A stretch of DNA of 64,000 bases from Enterobacter sp. Bisph1 (GCF_000814905.1 NZ_JXAG01000046.1:1-64000); one strand, 5' to 3'. Counted from the first letter of the stretch, positions 28,112 through 36,710 are shown. Notes: generated from the sequence alone by a model not told the origin. A program made the numbers and translations.

Positions 28112-30049
28112 TCACCCCGGCTGATGTTGCTTAAACAGCGTCAGCATCTCTTTTGCCGCCTGCCGTCCGGCGGCCATCGCCGTCACCACCAGATCGGCAC
28201 CGGTGACCACATCGCCACCGGCGAAGATTTTATCGTGGCTGGTCTGCCGGGTGGCGCGCCCTTTGCCGCCGGTTACGATATTCCCCCAGCGATCGCGGTC
28301 AACGCCGAACCCGCGCAGCCACGGCATATCATGGGCCTGGAAACCAAATGCCATAATCAGCACATCGGCCGGGAGTTCAAACTCCGAACCGGCGATCGGC
28401 TGCGGACGGCGACGGCCATCCGGCCCCGGCTCACCCATCTGTGTGCGGATCATACGTACCGCGCTCACCTGGCCTGCGCCGTTACGCTCGATGCTCTGCG
28501 GCTGGACATTGAACTCAAAATTAACCCCCTCTTCGCGGGCGTTGGTGACCTCTTTTTTCGACCCCGGCATACTGCGTTCATCGCGTCGATAGGCGCAGGT
28601 GACGCTGGCCGCTCCGCGGCGAACAGCGGTGCGCAGGCAGTCCATCGCCGTATCGCCGCCGCCAAGCACTACCACACGTTTACCCTCTATCTCCGTTAAC
28701 GGATACTCCTCGCTCGCCCCAAGCCCCATCACCTCGCGGGTGCTGGCTATCAGGAACGGCAATGCCTGAATCACCCCCGGCGCATCTTCCCCCTCTAACC
28801 TTGCGGTCATCAGGCCGTAAGTGCCGACGCCGAGAAAAACAGCATCATATTTTTCCAGCAGATCGCTGAAATCCACATCCCGACCCACTTCCTGATTGAG
28901 ATAAAAATGAATGCCCATACTGCTGAAGATCTCACGGCGTACGGCCAGCAGTTGCTTATCGAGCTTGAAAGGTGGAATACCGAAGGTCAGCAGCCCGCCG
29001 ATCTCCGGATGACGGTCAAAGACATCAACCTGCACGCCTGCACGTGCCAGTATGTCGGCACAGCCCAACCCGGCGGGCCCCGCGCCGATCACCGCCACCC
29101 GCTCCTCGCGCGGCATCACGTTTTTTATCGTCGGCCGCCAGCCCATCGCCAGTGCGCTATCGGTGATATAGCGTTCGAGATTGCCGATCGCTACCGATCC
29201 GCCCTCATTTTTTAGCGTACAGGCGCCTTCGCAAAGCCGGTCCTGAGGACAAACTCGACCGCAGATCTCCGGCAGGGAACTGCTTTGATGGCTCAGTTCC
29301 GCCGCCGCGATAATCTCGCCCGCGTTAACCAGACGAATCAGATCGGGAATGGCGTTGTGCAGCGGGCAGGTCCAGTTACAAAAGGCTTTCTGCGCACAGT
29401 AAAGACAGCGCTCGCTTTCATAGTGCGCATCGCACGCCGCCAGCGGCCGATAGATCTCCTCAAAGTGCTGTTTACGTTGTTCGGCAGCGATTTTTTGCGC
29501 GCCCACCCGTGGCGGTTTAGCCAGCATGGCCTGTCGGCGTTCACCGTGAGGGGCCGCTGGCTGGCCCGTCGCCGAGCGCAGCTGACGCTCGCGACGAAGC
29601 TGGCTGATATCGGTTTCTTCCAGCAAACGCAGCGCCCGCGTCGGGCAGTTTTCCACACAGGCGGGCTGTCGGGAGAGACTGCTACTACACAGGTCGCACT
29701 TTTGCGCCCATTGCGGCGCATCAATATCATTAGCCACCATCTCGATGGCACCAAACGGACAGGCGATCACGCAGCTTTTACAGCCAATGCAGCGCGCGCC
29801 GTTAAGCTGCACGCTGCTGTCGGTAAACTGCAGCGCCTGCGTGGGGCAAGAGGTGACGCAAGGCGCATCATCACACTGGTGGCAGGTGATAGCGGTACTG
29901 GCGTGACGGTGGGAATAAACATGAATGCGCGGATAAAAATCGGTGCGCTGTTCCGGCCAGATGCCCTGATGATGGCTGGTCACGCAGGCCACTTCACAGG
30001 CGTGGCAACCAATACAATTTGCCGCGTCGGCAACAATAAATTTATTCAT
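28112..30049 (-). CDS. ygfT: YgfT (AegA-like) ferredoxin/GltD-type oxidoreductase
   Basis: This 645-residue fusion has an N-terminal polyferredoxin of the DmsB/HycB type with four cysteine clusters (CIGCHACEVACVTSH; CHQCDDAPCVTSCP; CIGCKSCVIACPFGAI; CDLCSSSLSRQPACVENCP). A GltD-like flavoprotein follows: cysteines in CLYCAQKAFCNWTCP, FAD loop VIGAGPAGLGCADILA, NAD(P) loop VVLGGGDTAMDCLRTA. YgfT and AegA of E. coli are linked to formate-dependent urate degradation. The divergent permease gene supports the same role here. Its promoter lies in the shared intergenic region. Confidence 0.94.
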   Translation of the reverse strand: MNKFIVADAANCIGCHACEVACVTSHHQGIWPEQRTDFYPRIHVYSHRHASTAITCHQCDDAPCVTSCPTQALQFTDSSVQLNGARCIGCKSCVIACPFGAIEMVANDIDAPQWAQKCDLCSSSLSRQPACVENCPTRALRLLEETDISQLRRERQLRSATGQPAAPHGERRQAMLAKPPRVGAQKIAAEQRKQHFEEIYRPLAACDAHYESERCLYCAQKAFCNWTCPLHNAIPDLIRLVNAGEIIAAAELSHQSSSLPEICGRVCPQDRLCEGACTLKNEGGSVAIGNLERYITDSALAMGWRPTIKNVMPREERVAVIGAGPAGLGCADILARAGVQVDVFDRHPEIGGLLTFGIPPFKLDKQLLAVRREIFSSMGIHFYLNQEVGRDVDFSDLLEKYDAVFLGVGTYGLMTARLEGEDAPGVIQALPFLIASTREVMGLGASEEYPLTEIEGKRVVVLGGGDTAMDCLRTAVRRGAASVTCAYRRDERSMPGSKKEVTNAREEGVNFEFNVQPQSIERNGAGQVSAVRMIRTQMGEPGPDGRRRPQPIAGSEFELPADVLIMAFGFQAHDMPWLRGFGVDRDRWGNIVTGGKGRATRQTSHDKIFAGGDVVTGADLVVTAMAAGRQAAKEMLTLFKQHQPG

Positions 30050-30162
30050 TTGCTTCCCTGTGGTTGTAAGTTTAAAAGAGGGAGCAATGCAATAATCAGG
30101 CGCTATTCACCGCTTTATACAGGTGACAATTATTTTTGTGAGTCACCTCAACAATTATTTCC

Positions 30163-30178
30163 TGCGATGCCAACACCG
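30163..30178 (-). promoter_or_regulatory. Weak sigma-54-like promoter for ygfT
   Basis: On the minus strand CGGTGT-N5-TCGCA keeps GG and GC at correct spacing, 115 bp before the ygfT start. The enhancer-like site is unusually close to it, so I rate this low. Confidence 0.3.
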
Positions 30179-30220
30179 GCAGGAAAATTATTTTGCGCAA
30201 GACAAATTTCCTGATTCCTG

Positions 30221-30237
30221 TTAATCAGATTGATAAT
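30221..30237. promoter_or_regulatory. Predicted YgeV enhancer site (ygfT/uacT)
   Basis: TTAATCA-GAT-TGATAAT has a right arm identical to the ygeW and ygfK palindromes and a left arm matching at five of seven positions. It is about 170 bp upstream of the uacT sigma-54-like promoter. Confidence 0.5.
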
Positions 30238-30263
30238 TTTTTCCCCCCGGACGCCAACCAAAA

Positions 30264-30282
30264 TGAGAGAGTTTCTCTCTCA
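30264..30282. promoter_or_regulatory. Second palindrome in ygfT-uacT region
   Basis: TGAGAGAG-TTT-CTCTCTCA is a perfect inverted repeat with eight-base arms and no T-run. It could be an operator or the root of an RNA hairpin. Confidence 0.4.
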
Positions 30283-30407
30283 CAATGAGAACAGCCGCTT
30301 ATTTCCCAGCGGACGGCAGCGATTCTCGCCTGTTCACAAAATATCCCCTTTCGCCGCGCGTGACGTATTTCACATATATATCTGCCGATAAAGGCCATCC
30401 CTATTTT

Positions 30408-30423
30408 TGGCACAGCTTACGCA
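30408..30423 (+). promoter_or_regulatory. Sigma-54-like promoter of uacT
   Basis: TGGCAC-N5-ACGCA has a perfect -24 element and GC at the proper -12 spacing. It lies 118 bp upstream of the permease start. Confidence 0.5.
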
Positions 30424-30541
30424 TAGCACAGGCGAGCATGGTGTATACGCCATCAACGCAGGGAGGCTTCGGCCTTCGAATCGTAACTTCGGCTCTGTTT
30501 AACCCTTAACGGAGAGAAGTCGTACAGGAGACACTCATTTC

Positions 30542-32011
30542 ATGAACGATAATGTCATTCCGGTCGCGCGAAAGACGGCAGTCACCGCGCCTGTCGATGA
30601 AGTTTTACCTGTTACGCAAATGCTGCTGTATGGTCTGCAACACGTCCTGGTGATGTACGCCGGTGCGGTCGCGGTGCCGTTAGTGGTGGGTAACGCGGTA
30701 GGGTTACCGCCTGAACACATTATTTTGCTGATCAGCGCCGATCTGTTTATCTGCGGCGCGGCAACGATAATGCAGTCACTGGGCGCAACACGGTGGCTGG
30801 GCTGTAAAATGCCGCTGATACAGGGCTGTACCTTCGCCGCCCTGATACCGATGGTGCTGATTGGCAAGCAGTACGGTATTGGCGGCATCTCCGGCTCGGT
30901 GATTATTTCCGGGCTGTTTATCCTCTGCTGCGCACCGTGGATAAGTAAACTGATCCGCTTTTTTCCCAACGTGGTGATGGGCAGCATTGTGACCCTTATC
31001 GGCCTGTCCATCATGCCGGTTGCGGGAGGCTGGATCGGCGGCGGCTCCAGCGAGATGGCCGGTTTCGGCTCCCCCTTCGCGCTGCTGATGGCGGCCATTA
31101 CCTTAGTGGTGATCCTCAATATTTATACCTTTGCCGCTGGCGTGGTTAAAAACACCGCCGTACTTATCGGTTTGATCATCGGTACGGTGCTGTGGAACCT
31201 GTTTAAACCCCTCGATTTCCAGTTGGTCAACACCACGCCGTGGCTCCACTTACCTACCTTAATGCCCTTTGCGCAGCCTGAATTTCATATTATCCCCATT
31301 GCGCTGCTGTCGATGGTGATGGTGGTGGTGATGGTGGAAACCATGTCTTCGATGCTCGCCACCGGGGAAATGGTCGGTAAGAAAGTCGATGCCAAAATGT
31401 TGCGCAACGGGCTTAATGCCTGCGGCGTAGCGACTACCGTTTGCGGCTTCTTTAACCTGTTCCCCTATGCCGCCTTTGCGCAAAATGTCGGTCTCATTGG
31501 GCTGACCGGCGTACGCAGCCGCTTTGTGGTCTCGGTGTCCGGTATCATTTTGATTTTAATGGGCGTGTTCGCCAAAATGGCGGCGCTGGTGGTGCTGATA
31601 CCGAAACCGATTCTGGGCGGCGCGGGCATTGTGATGTTCGGCATGGTCGCCGTTTCCGGCATCCGTACCCTCGGGCAGGTGAATTATCGCAATAATAATA
31701 ACGGTATGGTGGTGGCCCTAACGTTGGGGCTTGGCATGATGCCAGTGCTGGTACCGAACTTATTCATGCAGTTCCCCCCCATGATCAAGCTGTTCCTGCA
31801 TAGCGGCATCACTATCGGTACGCTGACAGCGATAGTCGCCAACCTGACCCTGAATGGCAGCGTGGCGTTCAAAATCTCCCATGAAACCCCGGTTCCCGAT
31901 CCGCAGCCACCGAGTTCGGCGGCACGTAATATGGCCGTCAGAACGGTAAGAATGTGGCTGCTGCTGCGCAAAGTGCAGAAAGAACAACAGGCCCACGAGG
32001 AATCGACATGA
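30542..32011 (+). CDS. uacT: NCS2/NAT-family urate (purine) permease, UacT/YgfU-like
   Basis: This 489-residue inner-membrane transporter has about 14 hydrophobic helices. NAT-family signatures are GLQHVLVMYAGAVAVPLVVG in TM1 and QNVGLIGLTGVRSR, the consensus motif before TM10. It is followed by an amphipathic, charged C-terminus. The divergent ygfT gene and the cluster context make urate or xanthine the likely substrate, imported with protons. The E. coli homologue in this position is the urate transporter. The last four bases overlap a 38-codon open frame. Confidence 0.88.
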   Translation: MNDNVIPVARKTAVTAPVDEVLPVTQMLLYGLQHVLVMYAGAVAVPLVVGNAVGLPPEHIILLISADLFICGAATIMQSLGATRWLGCKMPLIQGCTFAALIPMVLIGKQYGIGGISGSVIISGLFILCCAPWISKLIRFFPNVVMGSIVTLIGLSIMPVAGGWIGGGSSEMAGFGSPFALLMAAITLVVILNIYTFAAGVVKNTAVLIGLIIGTVLWNLFKPLDFQLVNTTPWLHLPTLMPFAQPEFHIIPIALLSMVMVVVMVETMSSMLATGEMVGKKVDAKMLRNGLNACGVATTVCGFFNLFPYAAFAQNVGLIGLTGVRSRFVVSVSGIILILMGVFAKMAALVVLIPKPILGGAGIVMFGMVAVSGIRTLGQVNYRNNNNGMVVALTLGLGMMPVLVPNLFMQFPPMIKLFLHSGITIGTLTAIVANLTLNGSVAFKISHETPVPDPQPPSSAARNMAVRTVRMWLLLRKVQKEQQAHEEST

Positions 32012-32124
32012 TGCTGCGTCTGGTTCAGGCCGTGCTTGTCCTGCTGCTGCTCACCCTTTCGCTGGTGCAGCAGGGCATCGCCCTCGGTATTGAAAGCCGC
32101 TTTAGTTATGGGCTGCTGTTTTAA
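32008..32124 (+). CDS. Small hydrophobic protein (38 aa) overlapping uacT
   Basis: A 38-codon frame begins with two consecutive ATGs at 32008 and 32011, overlapping the uacT stop (ATGA) as in coupled genes. The peptide starts MMLRLVQAVLVLLLLTLSLV, a single strong transmembrane segment, and ends in SYGLLF. It could be a small membrane partner of the permease. No ribosome site is needed if translation is coupled, but nothing else proves expression. Confidence 0.4.
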   Translation: MMLRLVQAVLVLLLLTLSLVQQGIALGIESRFSYGLLF

Positions 32125-32160
32125 GGGGGAAGATTCTGGCTGGTGCGGAAGCAGGAATAA

Positions 32161-32179
32161 GCCCCGCAACTTGCGGGGC
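32161..32179. terminator. Hairpin between uacT and mocA
   Basis: GCCCCGCAA and TTGCGGGGC form a nine-pair stem at the point where two transcription units converge, followed on the plus strand by a loosely T-rich stretch. It probably ends the uacT transcript. Confidence 0.65.
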
Positions 32180-32185
32180 GCTGTT

Positions 32186-32776
32186 TTAGTTTTGCTCAAC
32201 CAACAGGCTGTGGCGCAACTGGGCAATCTGTTGATACTGCAGCGGTGTATCCACATCCCAGTGAATCCCCTGCTCTGTTACCGGCACAGCGCAGGTGGCG
32301 ATCTGTTTGATCACATCTCTTAACGTTGCGCCCGGTGGCGCGTTATGGATAAGGGCGATAGCAGACTGCGGCAACAGGATCGGATGCCCTTTACCCTGCT
32401 GATAAACGGGGATAAAACAGGTATCCCGCCCGCTACAGGCCCATAACGTGCGATAGACGTCGCCAGTGACTTCCGGCATATCTCCCAGCGCGAGAAAAAA
32501 GCGTTCTGCGCGAATATGGCTTACACCGTACTGAATCGAGGAGAACATCCCGGCCTGATAATTTGGGTTGTGCACCACCTTAATTGCCGGATGATGCTGA
32601 TAGTACGCGGCTAATTCATCGCCGCGAAAGCCCGTTACCAGCACTACCCGATCGCAAAAAGCCAATGCGCTGTCGAGGGCGCTATCAAGGATGGTTCCCG
32701 CGCCCCAGGGCATCATCATTTTCCACTTTCCCATGCGGCTGGAGAGCCCGGCCGCCAGCATCACGCACTCTTTCAT
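32186..32776 (-). CDS. mocA: Molybdenum cofactor cytidylyltransferase MocA (YgfJ)
   Basis: This 196-residue nucleotidyltransferase has the MobA/MocA signature MLAAGLSSRMGKWK at the N-terminus, VLVTGFRG, LALGDMPEV and KGHPILLP. It makes molybdopterin cytosine dinucleotide from Moco and CTP, the cofactor form used by bacterial xanthine-dehydrogenase-type enzymes in enterobacteria. It is the third gene downstream of the Mo-hydroxylase subunits, on the same strand with a 60-base gap, so it likely serves that enzyme. Confidence 0.92.
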   Translation of the reverse strand: MKECVMLAAGLSSRMGKWKMMMPWGAGTILDSALDSALAFCDRVVLVTGFRGDELAAYYQHHPAIKVVHNPNYQAGMFSSIQYGVSHIRAERFFLALGDMPEVTGDVYRTLWACSGRDTCFIPVYQQGKGHPILLPQSAIALIHNAPPGATLRDVIKQIATCAVPVTEQGIHWDVDTPLQYQQIAQLRHSLLVEQN

Positions 32777-32836
32777 TCTCTTTCTCCGTTAAACCTTGCC
32801 ACGCCGCCGCGGCTGACGGCGGCGGCGTTAACGCCG

Positions 32837-33295
32837 TTATCCCTTTAGTACCGCTTTTATGGAGGTAATAATTGGTTGATAGCCGGTACAGCGGCAGAGG
32901 TTGCCCTCCAGCGCTTCCATCAGTTGCTCATCGCTCGGATCGGCGTTGGTATCCAGCAGCGCTTTGGTACTCATCAGCACGCCGGGCGTACAGAAGCCGC
33001 ACTGCACGCCGCCGTGACGCACGAATGCATTTTGTAATTTTTTGCCCACCGGATCGTGGTGCAGCCCTTCGATGGTGGTCACATGCGCGCCGTGGCACTG
33101 CGCCGCCAGCAGCAAACAGGAGCAGACGGATTTGCCGTCCATAATAACGGTACAGGCACCGCACTCGCCGACGGAGCAGCCCTCTTTGGTGCCCGTCAGG
33201 CGTAATTCATCGCGCAGAAAATCAATCAGCCGAAGGTTATCTTCAACATCACGGGCAATGCGGATGCCATTCACTTTGAGTTCAATATGATGCAT
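32837..33295 (-). CDS. 2Fe-2S subunit of a molybdenum hydroxylase
   Basis: This 152-residue small subunit has a plant-type ferredoxin cluster (CSVGECGACTV with a fourth Cys at SVCSC) and the second helical cluster (CGFCTPG and CRCTGY). This is the XdhC/CoxS arrangement. It passes electrons between the molybdenum and FAD sites. It is separated from the large subunit by 12 bases. In E. coli XdhD the comparable 2Fe-2S domain is fused to the Mo domain, so the architecture here differs. Confidence 0.94.
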   Translation of the reverse strand: MHHIELKVNGIRIARDVEDNLRLIDFLRDELRLTGTKEGCSVGECGACTVIMDGKSVCSCLLLAAQCHGAHVTTIEGLHHDPVGKKLQNAFVRHGGVQCGFCTPGVLMSTKALLDTNADPSDEQLMEALEGNLCRCTGYQPIITSIKAVLKG

Positions 33296-33307
33296 GGTTA
33301 CAGCTCC

Positions 33308-36300
33308 TTATTTTTGCTTCTCGGCTAACACGTCCTGCAACATCTGGCGGAACATATCGATAAAGACGGGGATTTTGTACGGCGCAGACCAGCGCCCGCC
33401 GATGGCCTCTTCCATCAGCCCGTTAAGCACCTGCACGGCCTGTTCAATGGTGACGGCGTTCAGCACCTTGCCCGTCAAGGCTTGTTCCACCGCCACCAGC
33501 CGCTGCGGTTTGCTTAGCAGCGCGCCGTCCACCAGACAGCACATGCGCATCACCTTGTCGTCATCGACGACAAACTGGCCGGTTAAACTCTGGCGGGTGA
33601 TATTGAGGGCATTACGCCGCCCCAGCTGCAGATAGCGATTGATCACCGGCACGGAGATTGGCGCAGGCAGAATAATTTGCGTCATTAGCTCGCCAGGCTC
33701 CAGACAGGTGCGGTAGCCGCCAATAACAAATTCGCTGACCGGCATGCGCCGCGTGTAGCGCTGGCTGCGCAGTTCCACTTCAGCGTCATAGATAATCAGC
33801 GGCGGCATCGAGTCGGCGCAGGGGGCAGCATTCACCAGATTGCCGCCAAGGGTGGCGCGATTGCGCAGCTGCAGGGAGCCGATGGTTTGACAGGCCGTCA
33901 CCAGCAGCGGGTAATGCTGCTGAATCAGGGGATGGGCGATAAGATGGGTAAAGCAGACACCTGCACCAATAGCGACGCCGCCATCGACGGGCATAATCCC
34001 TTTTAACTCCGGCAAGGCGGCAATATTCACCAGCGGGACACTGCCCGATTGCATTCTCGCCTGCACCAGCACATCGGTTCCCCCGGCAAGGGGCATTGCC
34101 CCCTTCTGCTCCATCAGCATTAAGGCTTCTGACAGAGTTTGCGGCAGATAAACTGACAGGCTATTCAGGCGAGGAACATGCTTTTTCGCCGCCGATTCAT
34201 TGATCTGTTCGCTCTGGCGCTGGGGCTTTTTCAGGTTGTAGCCCAGACGCACCTGCTCTAAGGTCAGCGGCAGCGTGCGGTTGCGTCGACCAATGGCAAA
34301 GCTTACGGCGTTGTTTAGCGCAGCGGCCCCGAGTTCCAGCACCGGCTCGCCAACCACCTTCCCGCCCATCGGCCCGGCGTTATCGTGATTTTCCACGGCG
34401 ATAACATCGATATGCGGCATATCTTTAATGGTGGGCAGCAGGTAGGTATCGAAGTTCTCGGACTTCACAATGCCATGCTCGATATTGAAGTCCTCCAGCA
34501 TGCCGTAGCCGATCATCCCCTGCAGGACGCCGCCGTAGACCTGGCCGTTAAACCCAACGGGGTTGATCACTTTGCCCACGTCATGGGTGGCCACCACGTT
34601 ATTGACCGTCACTTTCCCGGTGCGCATATCCACCGCCACATCCGCCAGCTGGCAACCGTAGACCCAGGTAAAATAGGGGCTGCCGCAGCCTTTCTCCTCA
34701 TCCCAGTGAATACTCGGCGCGACGTGCCAGCCGTAAGAGGACAAATTGGCCCCGCTGGCTTTGGTCATATCGACCACCTGCTGAAAACTGAGGCTCAGTT
34801 CCGGGCGATGAGTGTTAAACACCCGTCCCTGCTGCCAGACGAGATCCTCAACGCCTTGCGCCTTGAGCATCTCTTTGATGGCATCCGCCATGCGTTTTTT
34901 AATCTTATTCGCCGCGCTCAGGATCGCCTGCCCGCCCATCAGCGTACCGCGTGAGGCCACCGTTGACCCGCCGTCGGCAATCATCGCGGTGGCCGGTTCG
35001 CTAAACGTTACCTGATCCAGCCCAACGCCGAAGGCTTCCGCCGCCAGCAGGGACATGGTGGTTTGCAGCCCCTGGCCGTTCTCCGAGACGGAAGTGGAGA
35101 TATTGATACTGCCATCGGCATTCACCTGAATCAGCGCAGACGAGGCATCCAGCCCTTCGGCACCCAGTGAGCAGCCCCGGTGGCTTAAGGCGAAACCGAT
35201 GCCGTAACGAACAGGCCCACCTTTGGCGTTGAGATGCTGATAGTGCGCCCGTTTGGCTTCGTATTCGGCTTTGATTAAGGTCTTTTCCAGCACTTCCTGC
35301 GCGGAGACGGTGTGCTTATCGAAGACCTGGCCGGCCATGCTGGTATCGCCCTGGCGGAGCACATTGCGCAGGCGCAGCTCAACGGGTGAAAGCCCCATCA
35401 GCTCCGCCACTTCATCCATCAGGGATTCATTCGCGAAGATGACCTGCGGCGCACCGTACCCGCGATACGCCGAGGTGTAGTTATTGTTGGTATAGACACC
35501 AACGAGATCGACGCGAACGTTAGGGATGTTGTAAGGCCCGGCCGCCTGCACCGAACTGCGCCAGGTGACGAAGGTGGTTTGCCCGGAGTAACTGCCGCCA
35601 TCGGCGATGATCTCGATTTTCATCGCCTGAATCCGCGCGTCGTCATCCAGCCCTATGCGGTATTTCATTTTATAGGGGTGGCGCTTATAGCTCTCGCGCA
35701 TGGATTGCTCGCGGTTATACGCGATTTTCACCGGCCGCCGGGTGAGATGCACCAGCAGCGCCGCGCGACAGGAGACATTATCGATAATGTCATCTTTGCC
35801 GCCAAAGGAGCCGCCCAGCACCGAGCGCTTAACGTTCACTTTCGACTGGGGAAGATTGAGATATTTAGCGACCACCGCGCGGGTACGGTGGGCGTTCTGG
35901 ATTGAACCGGCAATGGTCATAAGCTGCTGATCATCATCGAGCCAGGCGACTATTGCTTCCGGTTCAATATAACCATGCTCCTGAAAACCCACTTCGTATT
36001 CACGTTCAAATATATGGGTGGAGGCGGCAAAACCGGCGTCAATATCGCCTTTCACCGTGTGGTGGCGATTAATCACATTGCTGTCGAGTTCACTATGAAT
36101 AAGCCTCGCGCCGGGCTTTAACGCCTCTTCCGGGGACGTAATCGGTGCCCAGGCGGTATAAGTAACATGAATTTTATCGACGGCAATACAGGCAGCTTCG
36201 TACGATTCGGCGGCGACCACCGCTATAACATCGCCCCGATAAGCAATTTCATCATCGATAATAGGCGGATGATCGGGAATAATCGCCCCGAGTTTGCGCT

Positions 36301-36523
36301 GGCCGGGAATATCATTCCAGGTGGCGATACAGACCACGCCGGGAACATTTTCCGCATCGGTCAGATCAAGTGAGTCAATTCGCCCGGCGACTATATCCAC
36401 ATAGCGGCACACCCCATACAGCATATCTTTTAGTTTGATGTCATCGCCGTAAACCGCTTTCCCCGTTACCTTCGCGAGCCCATCCACGCGCGGCACTTCA
36501 CTGCCAACCAGCAAGGTTTCCAT
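33308..36523 (-). CDS. Molybdenum hydroxylase large subunit, Mo-binding and FAD-binding domains fused
   Basis: This is a 1071-residue protein. Residues 1-about 765 are a xanthine-dehydrogenase/aldehyde-oxidase Mo-binding subunit: GKAVYGDD near the N-terminus, VLGGSFGGKDDI, AYRGYGAPQ, GQGLQTTMSLLAAEAFG, and the C-terminal GEPVLELGAAAL segment carrying the catalytic Glu. After a charged linker (QRQSEQINESAAKKHVPR), residues about 795-1071 are a complete FAD-binding subunit: PLAGGTDVLVQAR and RATLGGNLVNAAPCADSMPP. The frame is unbroken. It probably oxidises a purine (xanthine/urate-related), in line with XdhD/YgfM of E. coli, but the domains are joined differently. Confidence 0.92.
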   Translation of the reverse strand: METLLVGSEVPRVDGLAKVTGKAVYGDDIKLKDMLYGVCRYVDIVAGRIDSLDLTDAENVPGVVCIATWNDIPGQRKLGAIIPDHPPIIDDEIAYRGDVIAVVAAESYEAACIAVDKIHVTYTAWAPITSPEEALKPGARLIHSELDSNVINRHHTVKGDIDAGFAASTHIFEREYEVGFQEHGYIEPEAIVAWLDDDQQLMTIAGSIQNAHRTRAVVAKYLNLPQSKVNVKRSVLGGSFGGKDDIIDNVSCRAALLVHLTRRPVKIAYNREQSMRESYKRHPYKMKYRIGLDDDARIQAMKIEIIADGGSYSGQTTFVTWRSSVQAAGPYNIPNVRVDLVGVYTNNNYTSAYRGYGAPQVIFANESLMDEVAELMGLSPVELRLRNVLRQGDTSMAGQVFDKHTVSAQEVLEKTLIKAEYEAKRAHYQHLNAKGGPVRYGIGFALSHRGCSLGAEGLDASSALIQVNADGSINISTSVSENGQGLQTTMSLLAAEAFGVGLDQVTFSEPATAMIADGGSTVASRGTLMGGQAILSAANKIKKRMADAIKEMLKAQGVEDLVWQQGRVFNTHRPELSLSFQQVVDMTKASGANLSSYGWHVAPSIHWDEEKGCGSPYFTWVYGCQLADVAVDMRTGKVTVNNVVATHDVGKVINPVGFNGQVYGGVLQGMIGYGMLEDFNIEHGIVKSENFDTYLLPTIKDMPHIDVIAVENHDNAGPMGGKVVGEPVLELGAAALNNAVSFAIGRRNRTLPLTLEQVRLGYNLKKPQRQSEQINESAAKKHVPRLNSLSVYLPQTLSEALMLMEQKGAMPLAGGTDVLVQARMQSGSVPLVNIAALPELKGIMPVDGGVAIGAGVCFTHLIAHPLIQQHYPLLVTACQTIGSLQLRNRATLGGNLVNAAPCADSMPPLIIYDAEVELRSQRYTRRMPVSEFVIGGYRTCLEPGELMTQIILPAPISVPVINRYLQLGRRNALNITRQSLTGQFVVDDDKVMRMCCLVDGALLSKPQRLVAVEQALTGKVLNAVTIEQAVQVLNGLMEEAIGGRWSAPYKIPVFIDMFRQMLQDVLAEKQK

Positions 36524-36562
36524 GACATTGCGTCTCCACTATTAAGAAAGATAGCTGAGCAA

Positions 36563-36578
36563 AGCAACGGTTATGCCA
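36563..36578 (-). promoter_or_regulatory. Sigma-54 promoter of the Mo-hydroxylase operon
   Basis: On the minus strand TGGCAT-N5-TTGCT matches the sigma-54 consensus at ten of eleven defined positions. It lies about 40 bp before the start codon at 36523. Confidence 0.7.
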
Positions 36579-36673
36579 TATATTCCGGCACACGCGTTTC
36601 ACAGGTAGATATGTGAGTCGCTTCAAAAAGCATGGCGGAATAATAAAAACCGCGTTCATTTGTGCCGCTGCGT

Positions 36674-36710
36674 ATTATCAAAAAGAGACGCGGCGTATCA
36701 AAATGAGAAG
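36674..36710. promoter_or_regulatory. Two enhancer-like sites upstream of the Mo-hydroxylase
   Basis: ATTATCAAAAAGAG (36674-36687) and GTATCAAAATGAGAAG (36695-36710) each resemble the ATTATCA-AAA-TGATAAT palindrome. They are about 22 bp apart, two helical turns, and about 120 bp upstream of the promoter. Confidence 0.5.

Larger units (their letters stand above)
30050..30541. promoter_or_regulatory. ygfT-uacT divergent control region
   Basis: This 492-base non-coding region holds an enhancer-like site at 30221-30237, a second palindrome at 30264-30282 and a sigma-54-like promoter facing uacT at 30408-30423. A weaker sigma-54-like match facing ygfT lies at 30163-30178 on the minus strand (CGGTGT-N5-TCGCA). 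Confidence 0.65.

Noticed and set aside
9014..29500. Long open frames antisense to the ter-linked and purine genes
   Set aside because: They are mirror frames caused by high-GC codon use in the real genes; they lack ribosome sites and family motifs.
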